Below, piece after piece: positions 12,491-23,200 of a stretch of 64,000 bases of DNA. Origin of the DNA: Sphaeramia orbicularis (lineage: Eukaryota > Chordata > Actinopteri > Kurtiformes > Apogonidae). Under the pieces are notes generated by a model. That model did not search any database and was not told the origin of the DNA. It saw nothing but the letters and a program-made list of their open reading frames with translations. The stretch is taken from NCBI RefSeq assembly GCF_902148855.1, contig NC_043978.1:34984996-35048995 (forward strand), written 5' to 3'. A program made the translations under genes and the position numbers. Position 1 is the first letter of the stretch, and each line of letters starts with the position of its first letter.

Positions 12491-15281
12491 CACCAACATT
12501 TTGCCACATGTGTATCAATTTTATAATGTTTAATAGCTCATGGCATTGTTTCAACTGTCTGTAACTTAACAGTTGGTATAATTAGGCTCAGAAAAAGATA
12601 CCAGGGCTTGGTTTAATGCAGAAAAAACATGCTTGGAAATTATTCACAGTGTTACATCAGGTTACATTACCCAATATAGTATCAAATGACAACTTTTTCT
12701 GACATTAAACTAATCACATCATTTCCTAAAGCTAAAAACATATGTTTGACACAGAAAAAGTCTGTATCATATGAAAAAAATGACTCAGAGTGCCTCCAGC
12801 CACATTTAAACCCTACTACCATTTTTTCTTTAACCCACCCCACCCCCCACCCCAAAAAAACCCCCCCAGTTTTGTGGTTTTCATGCATGTACAGTCTCAA
12901 CATATTTTCGACACATTACGTTGCGCTTATGCATACGTGTGTTTAGAGAAATTTATGATGGCACCATTTTTTTGGCCGATCATGTTGCTCATCAAGGTGC
13001 CCTTGGTCTGAGCCTACTGTAATTCTAGGATGGTGACGAATGCATTTCTGTCAACCACAAAGATGTTCCATTTCAAAGTTAAGGCTGTCTGTTATTTGTT
13101 TGTTTGGTTTGTTGGTGGAGGTCTGGGAAGCAGCACTGACCAGTATAGGGTGCCACCTGTGACCTTGTAAAAGAGAAGATATAAAAAATTAATGTGAGAA
13201 ATTTGACCACCTGTTGTTTTTTCTTTTGCTATTCAGAATCTCCACAGTTCATAAATTATGTGCACTCCATATTTTGTCTTCACACTCCATCTGAGATTAA
13301 GCCACTCTACAAAGAATCAGGCGGTTACTGTGTGTTAGGTAACCGAAGAGCACGCCAAGCTGCATTAAACTGATTTATATGTGAAATATTTTATCTCCAT
13401 GCTGATCAGGTTTTACAGTGAGACAGTAAAGCAATAAGTGAGCTCAACACTCCACGGGGTGAAAGACGCACACCAAGGTGAACAAAGAGTCACGTACATC
13501 CACTGACTCTGTACAGCGCAGTTAAAGATACCACAGTAAGGATCGACTCTGACGTGTGGTTGCTTTGGAGTGTGTTTGTATTACTTGTGTTTGTTTGTTG
13601 TACTGGAAGAGAAAGTACACTGATGACCCCACTGTCCCCTCATGCCACCGGCTGACTGTGCTGGTCAGAAATAGTTGTGTAATGTGAGGGGCAGCTGTGT
13701 AATGCCTGTGTGAGTACACAGGCTCAAACATGCAAAGACGGCATTAACAGGTGCCTTGAACACACACTTACACAACCTCTGATATTCCACATTCCCACAG
13801 AAGGCTGAGCCCACTCCTCCTTTTCCTCACACCCTCCACCTCATACTCTCAAGACTTCCAAACACTTTGATTACAAGATCCGTTTCCACCACCGAGCCGA
13901 TAGTCAAACATAGGGGGAGGTCAGTGTCTGTCAGATAGATATGGATTGTAATGTATAGAGGATGAGATCACCACACAAATGCAGAGCTGCTCTGCGTCAC
14001 TGTCACTTTTCTAATTGGAATGACAAGCAGGGTCATATCTCTCCCTGATTAAGATCCTTATCTCTTCAATGGGATTGATGCTGACAATATTTTATACCCT
14101 GTGGAAATAAATATTGACACAAAACCAGAAGTATACAGGATGAGGTAGACCATGGATGCTGTGCTTCTACTTTAGATGGCAGGTGATCTTCTGACCTTGG
14201 TAAAACGTGCACGTGCAGAGGGTGAAGAATACAGCAGGGGTGTGGATTCGGTATTTTATGATCCACCACAGAGCTTCAGCATCACTACCAGTTGTCAGCC
14301 TGGTAATCTTTATAGCTAACCCCCTATCCAGTATGATGAAACTACGGCAGCTGTTGTCTGGCACGGCAACCAAATTCACCAGGGAAACCACCAAAATGGA
14401 TGCCAACCACAGCTCAACCACAGTCCTCTGTTGCGCAGGGTGGTAAATACTGAGCTACGGCATGGGCTGCAGGCTCCATTAAAGGCCATCAAATATTCAT
14501 CTGCCATACGGTACTCTATCCCCACTGCATCATACGACAAACCACCAAGAAAACTGATGCTGAAAACAACAGCAGCACAATGAAGATCCTACAGCCCCAA
14601 GAAACAGCTTCAATTATCTTTTATCTCACACCAGGCAATACAGATTTATTTATTAATGACTACGATGAGAGTAAAACACAAAGCATTTATACACACAAGC
14701 ATCACTAACTTAATGGGATACTAAGTTGCGTAATACGTATTATCAAGTCTTCAAATGACTGTTTAATGGAGGTTTTGCTTCTCACCTGCCCACATTATGC
14801 AGCGTTAACAACACACTAATGACCGAGCAGCCTTTAATGAAGAAAACAATGACATCACCACAGGGTTCAGTACGTGAAGTTAACTCCAAACTGTCAATAA
14901 AAACTACATCAATGAATTCAGCCAAGCCTATCCATGCTGCGATCAGGTCTTAAATGTGTTTAGTGCTGCTGGTGGGGCAGTAATTGCTTTAGCAGGCTAG
15001 CAGACTGACTGTAATGATATTATCAACCTATGCTCTGTTGCACTGCTGTTTATCTACTGCTATTTGCGTAGGTCTTTTAAGCTTTAGAAATACATTTTTC
15101 TTTATTAATCAGATTTTTATGAACATACAGATGACATTTAAATATGTACATAAAACTATATCTTAATAGGAGGTTATTAAAACATAAAAGCATTCAAATA
15201 TTTTGAACTATTTTGATTTAACGTCAAGAAACTGTGGTATTTTCTATTTATCTTTCACCAGAGGGCAGTGTCAACACATTT
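12491..15281. other. Non-coding stretch, no gene recognised
   Basis: No convincing exon or repeat structure. A poly-C/poly-A tract lies near 12837-12868. Short open frames on both strands around 14066-14446 overlap each other and show no protein motif. Confidence 0.55.
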
Positions 15282-15797
15282 TTAACCTATATAGACCCAA
15301 ACAACCGCAAGCAAAAAAAAAAAAAATCACTGGTCTAAAATTTTTAATACCTGTTGATCCACTACTCCTATCAGTACATGTAAATAACTGATATAAAATG
15401 CAGTTTGTCATCTTTTCATGGTCATCAGATATGACCCATTTGGATGTTGTAAATGTGGAAACAGGTCGTCTTCTACAACATTTATTCACTAGTACAAACT
15501 GATGGAGTTTGATAAATGACAGTGGATGGAGACCCTTGTTTTTTTGTTCAGTTATTGATATTTGCTGGAAAAAAGTCACTTTTTCTTTAGTTTTCTCTGT
15601 TTGTGATATAATAACCCTCAACTTTAATCTGAGCTTTTATGAACATCTACATGATCAGTGAATTAAATAAAGGTAAATACATGATTTACAGGATAATATT
15701 ATAATACATGGCGATAAATCATTTAAGAAAGGTTAACTAGAGAGGAAAATTCAAATGGGAACTGTCACAAAAGAAGCACTGGGTCTTTATGGGTTAA
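15282..15797. mobile_element. TTAA-flanked MITE, piggyBac-like, copy 2
   Basis: Left border TTAA-CCTATATAGACCC and right border GGGTCTTTATGGG-TTAA form inverted ends. The interior aligns with the element at 11942-12490, including the GTCATCAGATATGACC segment. It is about 516 bases and non-coding. The two copies are only 2.8 kb apart. Confidence 0.72.
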
Positions 15798-16212
15798 ACA
15801 GCTTTGACATGTTCCATCTCATACTTGGTTCTAAAGGTCACTGTTTCAAAACTATTTACAGGGGTAAGATTTGGTTTTGGATTACCCTCTTATATGCTCA
15901 TGTAAATGCCCTACACTGCTCTCTTAACTTGTTCTTGGGAGAATGATAGTGTTTGTTTATTTAAACATTTGCATTTCCTCTTTGTGCATACAGTATTCAC
16001 GACTGTGCTGGAAGAAAATATGATGCGAACACTGCATCAGGAGAGTATCATTTACAACCAATGAAAACAACAGGGTTAAAAAAAGAAATGTATTTATTAT
16101 GACTAACATGAAAATCAGGAAAAGGAAAATAAAGGCCAAAGCATAAACTGTGGGTTCTCATTTTATTATTGATTCCACATCTGAGTTAATAAATAATAAA
16201 TAAAAATAAATG

Positions 16213-16266
<54 letters not shown>

Positions 16267-17262
16267 AAATCCACTAATACATTCCTTTAGCTTTAAAACT
16301 GATAAGACCTTGTTGCAGCTTTTTTAGTCATTAAGTGCTGAATTTTTTCAGTCACGTGCCTCCTAATAAAGTCTTGAATTAATTAAAATAAACTTGCTAC
16401 AGCTAAGACTTTACATTGAAAATACTTCACAATCACTTTCCTCCACTCATTTGACTGGACGTAAGTTTGGAAAATAAATGGATTGTGTTGTGTCAGTGTT
16501 TTTAGGGCACTGAAATACATATGTAGGTTTAGGCCACATATATTAACAGCACTGGCAATTACCCAAATAATTTTTCATGTTTCTGTGATGGTTAATGCAC
16601 CAGTATATAGAAGCTATTTAACTGAAATGATATTCTAATGCTAAAATATAATGATTATTGTGATCCATGAATGAAAAGTAGCAGAGCACATTATTATTTC
16701 TTGATGAAGTTGTCAAATATAGTTATTTGAGTTAATGGACTGAAAAAATAGTTTTAGTGCTTGAATGTTTTGCTTGAATAATTTGTGACTTCTCAGCCCT
16801 GTGAGGCAGCTCAAAATTGGGAATAAAAAGCTGAATTAAGTTTACTTTTTCCTGTGCAGAATGGTAAAATGTCGAGAGCTCTCTGAAAATGAAAGAGTCT
16901 GCATTAAAACATTTCATTATGCTGGATGGTCAACGAGGCGAATAAGTAAAGATGGTCTATGAAACTGTTAAGGACTGTATATTATGAAAATATCCACAAT
17001 GATGTCCCTGTTTGTAAACTGTATAACGAGAAGCGGACTTGCTTTATTTGCATGGCAAATCAGAGAGGCAGATATGGTGCATCTTTCCTCACACATCCTC
17101 ACAGTTAGGTCATTGTGGACTGTTGCTGTGCTGGAAATCGGTCAGATAATGTTAGCTGCTGTTTCATCGTTACCACTTTGATAATAGATAAATACTACAT
17201 AATAGATACGTTGTGGCTAGATAATTGAATCTGATTTTAACTGATACTGTGTTTTCTCTTAG
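15798..17262. other. AT-rich upstream flank of the receptor gene
   Basis: No coding exon recognised. It contains a CA/TA microsatellite at 16214-16265. A polypyrimidine-type acceptor (TGTTTTCTCTTAG) ends at 17262 just before the receptor's start codon, so a non-coding first exon probably lies somewhere in or upstream of this stretch; I cannot place it. Confidence 0.5.
16214..16265. repeat. (AC)n(AT)n microsatellite
   Basis: About 18 AC units run directly into about 8 TA units. Confidence 0.95.
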
Positions 17263-17266
17263 AAAA

Positions 17267-20200
17267 ATGCTATTACAGGATATAAAGTGGTGCTGGATAT
17301 TGGCAGTGAGCATCATAATTCTGTTAAACGGGACCCTCTTTAAAATCAGTATATGTGACGCCTCAGGTAAGTTTATGAAACACCAACAAATAACAAAAAA
17401 CTGCATATTAGACTGCATAGACTATAAAACTGCATAGAAACTGAATAAATGTCAGGTTAATGTGGTTAATACCATTCATGCATATAAACTGAAACAGATT
17501 TGTAGATAATTGATCATCCTTTAATAGATTGAAATGATTCATTTTTTAATTCTGACAGGTAATGAAGCACAAAACAATACGATCTGCCAACATAAAAAGA
17601 TCCTTGCTGTCGCTATGGGATCATTACAAAGTGGATGTCATTTCTCCTCAGGTAAACAAAGCAGCATCACTTGAATAAAATTACTAATAACAGAAAGTGA
17701 TGAGGAAGTCATGAGTAATGGGTGCTTTATGTTTCATTTCAGATGAACTCCACGATGAAAGCAATGGGATTAAACTCTGTGTCGTTTCTAATCAAAATAA
17801 AACACAAGCAGGTACTGTAAAATGATTATAAATGTGTGAGCTGTCCAGAAGTAACAGTTTCATCATGAAGCAGGATAAATAATCAACTTTAATTCTCTTA
17901 GCTTATTAGGGAGATACATTCTCACATGAAAACTTATAGCATTGTGACACGCTAATTTAATCTTCTTCAGGTAGTTGTTTCATATTAAAATCTCTAATGG
18001 AAAAAAAGACACTGAAAAACAATTCAGAAGCTCACAATACATCCCACATATATTCATATTAATTGCAGTTGGATATATCTGTATATCTACATACATATTT
18101 TTCAGTCCTCCAAGAATATGGGTGTCAAATATACAGCCTGCGGGCCAAAAGCAGCCCACCAAAGGTTCTGATCTGGCCCACAGGACGAATTTGTGCAAAA
18201 AAAATTAAACGGAAGATATTAACAGCCAAGTGTGTCAAACTCATTTTAGTTCCAAACTCCAAATTTCAACAATATTATACCTGTTACTAAATGTTTTGTG
18301 CCTTTGTAGATCCACTGTGATCTACATATAATGCACATGTATAAATGATAAGTTGAGGCATAATATTGTTAAAATTGCACTTTTTTTAATAAGAAATTTC
18401 AGGTTTTCCACTTTTTGTGAAAGAATATGATAGTTTTTATGAAACTGGGTACATTTGGTACCTGGCACTTTGCCAGCTTTTTAGACCAAAAAATAAAAGA
18501 GAAATTTAGACATATTTCCCCCCAGGATGTACCGAATGATGACCTCAGATAAATGCAAAAAAAAAAAAAAAAAAAAAAATTATACTCTTGCTCTGAGCCA
18601 TCCCAAAATTAATGAATTTTTAATAAAATATTGGGGCCAAAAACAGGACCAAAATTGGGACAGGAAAAACTACCTAGGCGTCAGTGAATTTTATCTGGAA
18701 CACATGGCTTGAAATGGACTTACATACTGCTATAAATAAGGACACTGTGTTAAATTTGAGGATCCTAGTGGTTTTTCTAATCCAGACATGTGGGTTTTTC
18801 ATGAATCTCAGTCTCATTCCAGGTGTTGTATGTAATTCATCGCGTCCACTTGTGTTACATGCAGAAACTACCCAGTTAATACATATAAATCGCAAATGAT
18901 TTTGCAACAGCGGTCATTTTGTGAAACACTGCCTTGCATAATTAGTTCAATTCCCAAAATGTACCTGTGAGAGACTAAAGAGATATTCAAAAAATAGTAG
19001 CATACCATTTTTGTATCCTTTTTACTGTGATACATGTGGATTTTTGTATTAAAAATGATTTAAAAATGTGTTTTATCTGAAAAATAGTGTCTCTTTTATC
19101 TCAGTAAATATTTATTTTTAAAATAGACCCAAAGTGCCTCCAAACTTGCTTTGTAACATTAGTCTACATCTGGTTGGATTTTTAGCCCCCATGTCCTGTA
19201 TTTAGGTACCGGTTTCGTAGGGGCACCCATATGTAAAAACTTTCATCATTTAATTTGACTTTTTGGACTTATATAGATAGAAAAATGAGCAGTTCTCATT
19301 AATTATAGATTAGAATAACCTACTATTTAACTGGTCCGGCCCACCTTGAGATATAAAACTAAAATGAGTTTGACACCCCTGTCCAAGAAGACGACAATGA
19401 TGATGATCTAGATCCTGATCGCTTATCTTCTAAAAGAATTTGTCACCATTTAGAGATTTTTGATTTTCTTAGAAATGAAGGCAGTTATTTCTCTGACAAA
19501 AACCACACTATGCTACATGACAGCAATGACGTTCTATAGACATGTTTTTTTTGCTGAAGACGAACCAGACCTGAGAACATGTTTTCATCTCTAAACTGAG
19601 CATATTTGATGGGTGTTCCCAACCGCAGTTTTCACCACAGTAACTGCAGATTTGATACGTGCAGTCGGTGTTCAATCCTTTTTCATTGAAGGCCTGTTCA
19701 TGCTGTCAACACTGACACTGTAATAACACCCACTCCACCATTAAAATGCACCTTAAAGGTTATATCTGCATAAAGCGTCATCATAAGGCTTATGATGACA
19801 GCCTATGCTGTTATCAGACAATTTGCAGACAATCATTTTCACAAAGAAAAAACAATACTGTGTTTTTCAAAAATGAGTTTTGATGTGTTTGCAACTGTAC
19901 AACCGCTGGTCTCTCATTAGTTGATGTCTGTGAAATCTGTTTTGTTTGCAGGCTGTTGTAATATTTTTGGTTATGACTGTGGGTTTGAAATAGAGGAGAT
20001 TCCTAACCAAAAATACAGGCTAACTCTGATGGAAAGTACTCTATCCACACAAGATATTGTCATAATGACTACACCGATGCAGACCTTCAAGTGTACACCA
20101 TCCCACGTCTACAACCACTCAGGTAATGTGAAACAGATCATGGTCAGGTCCAGAAAATCCTGTAACATTGTAGATCCAGTGTAACTAATGTTGTAGTTCT

Positions 20201-23200
20201 TCATATTGCTTCAAATGCTGAAAGCTAAGAGGAGACTGGTTTAAGAGTTAAAAAAAAAAAAACACATGACGGCAGTGTAAGAGTGCCCCCTATTGGTCAC
20301 AAGATTTTTACTCTAACAATGTTATCAAGTCATCAATTTTTTCTCTTGTATTCTGTTACAGGTTTCCTTTTAAACCCTAAGAATTGTTTGGATTCAGGTA
20401 AAGTCACTATCTTTACAAATGTTCTGTATTAGCACAATTTTTAATAACTGCTAGCAACAATCTGTGTGACTTTATCTGCAATATGTAATCTTTGATATGT
20501 TTAAGGTGACAAGAATATTAGAGTGACAAAAGATAACATTTTTGGAAATAATGTGAGCAATGATGACCAAGGTTGTGAAGGTATTATGATGTTTTTGTTA
20601 TGAGTTACATAAATAACTACATCATTTTATACCTTGTCACACTTTCATTTTTAATAAAAGATAATATTGCATGGCATTGGACATTGAATATTACTGTTTC
20701 TATGTATTAATACACAGGTGCAGACGGAACAAAATACAGGATTATAATAACCCGTGACCCTAACAGACATTTCAGGTGTATGATGCCAGAGGAGCCAGAT
20801 GTTTCTATAATACTTCCCTCCTCAGGCAACAATAACATTACCACCATTGACACTGCTGTGTAAGAATCAAAATCTGTAATGGCAATGAGCACTGCTTACC
20901 ATAAGTGCTTTGTTTTTATAGTGCTGTTCTTTTTAATACAGTGTCACTATAAGTTGTGATGATGGCTGAAATTTGGTTGAAGATATATGTGCTTCTATTA
21001 CAGCAACATCTTTAATAATCTTTCGTACCTGGTGGAAAAAATGGGCGAGTCCAACACAGCAGCCGTCACAATAGGCAACGTTCAAGGAATTATCTCAAAA
21101 CTGCATCCCAAAAATCAATCCACATCAACATGTGCATTACAACACGTGGAGATTTTAATGTTGTTTGCTATTTTAAAAAGTAGAAAAGGTAAAAAACAAT
21201 ATCAAAAATCCATGAGTCTATTTAATTTTTCTAATATGCCTTTTTATTTTGAAGTTCTGTGGGACCAATACTACTTTGGCGAACAATTTTTCACTATCTG
21301 TGCACATCCCAAAAGAAGCAAGTACCATGGCGATGAAGAGAAATGGCTCATTTGCTGCAGTTTTCCGATTTACAGAAATGGAGCAGGTAAATTTAACCAG
21401 ATAATGTATGATGTATTACTACAACCTCACTAAACTGCGCTTTTGTTTCTCCCTGTCATCAATGTTTATTTCTTCTCTTAACAGGATGAGGATGTTGTTT
21501 TACTTAACAATGAGATGCTGGGAATTGACATGGGAGTAAACATTTCCAACCTCACAGATACTATAGACATTAAGTATGGAAATGTGGAAAAGGTAAAGGA
21601 AAAAATTTTAATGTAACAATTTTCCCAAGATAATAATGTAATGGAAGGAATGACTATTCTGCTTTTTCTGCAAGGGAAAATTGCGTCTTGTCAATCATGG
21701 ATGGGAAAGGTAGTAAAACTGTTTACTGATACTTTAAAGTTGCCTACAACAAGAGTCCCTCCAGTGACTGCTTGACTTGTCATCACCTTGAATCTGTGAA
21801 TTTCCTCTGTGGTTGTAGGAAAAAACCCAATCTGGATCCCGGACGGTTGTAAGACACGTCAGAGCAATGGCAACATCACATGCCAATGCTCTCATCTAAC
21901 ATTTTTTGCAGTACTAATGGTAAAATGATGATATTACAAGTGATCTGAGGTTTGTAAGAGCTACAAATGATGCATATAATCTAATATTTTTCTATTTTTA
22001 TCAGTCACCTCCGCCTGGAAACATAAGTTCCTCTGATTTTCGATCTCTGTCGTACATCACGTCTATTGGCTGTGGTGTGTCCATGTTTTTCTTGGCAGTG
22101 GCTCTCTTCATGCATTTTACTATCAGGTGAAAGATCACAGCACCCCCTACTGCATGTTTCTGCTGGTTTCTTTATTGCAAGGTTTTACTGAAACAAACTC
22201 ACTTTCTTCACAGGAAAAACCGTGTGAGCCTTGGCATTAAAATCTTGATGAATCTCTTTCTTGCCATGTTCACCCTGAACTTGACCTTCTTGACAAATGA
22301 GTTAATTGCAAACCTGGAAATCTTTGGTGCATGTGTGACAATAGCTGTTTTTACACATTACTTCATGCTGGCTACCATTACCTGGTTTTTCATGGAGGCA
22401 CTACACTTGTACTTTAACCTGTGGAAGAACCCCGCTGATATCAAACATTACATGATGAAGATTTGTGTCACAGGATGGGGTAAGAAAATGATTTAAGTGC
22501 TTAATTTTATTTATTCTTTATTTCCACGAAGGTCTCCTTAAGATACAAGATCTCTTCAGTGTGGTAGCAACAATAGATTCACATAGAAAACTAAGTAACA
22601 TATACTTTGTTTTTTACGTGTATATCATAATAGTACATAAAATGTCTTCAAGGTATTTCCAAGAATGGAGAAAAAACCCGTTCTATCAGACTCTGTGTTT
22701 ATCCTTGGAGCAGTTTAAGAGTTTGAGCAGTTAGCGATAGTCTGTAGGTTGATAGGATAAGAAGCTAGAGGTACATAACCTGGCCAAAATATCTCAACTT
22801 GGATTTAACTAAGCAAAAAGGTAGGAAGCATCATCTCATCAGGCGTATAAACAGTGATTCAGGAAACTGGACACATCATTTTCAATACATGGACTCCACA
22901 CAGGAAAATTTACTGAGCATTTTTTTCAGCGTCAAAGTATTTTCCTCAAAAAGAGTAAATTTGGCTCTATATTGACTTTGGAGAGCTTTACCCAAAGAGT
23001 AACTTTACTGTTTTAAGAGAGGGACCAAATGTTATTTGTGTAGAGCAAAATTTTCTTCAATTTGAGCAAATTTCCTGCGCAGATCTGAACCTCATTGAGA
23101 ATACTTTGTGATGTGATGGAAAAGACTTTAAGCAGTGATCCAACTGTTCCATCATCAATATGGATGCAAAAACCTGCCGTGTCATTTATTGTGGTACTGC

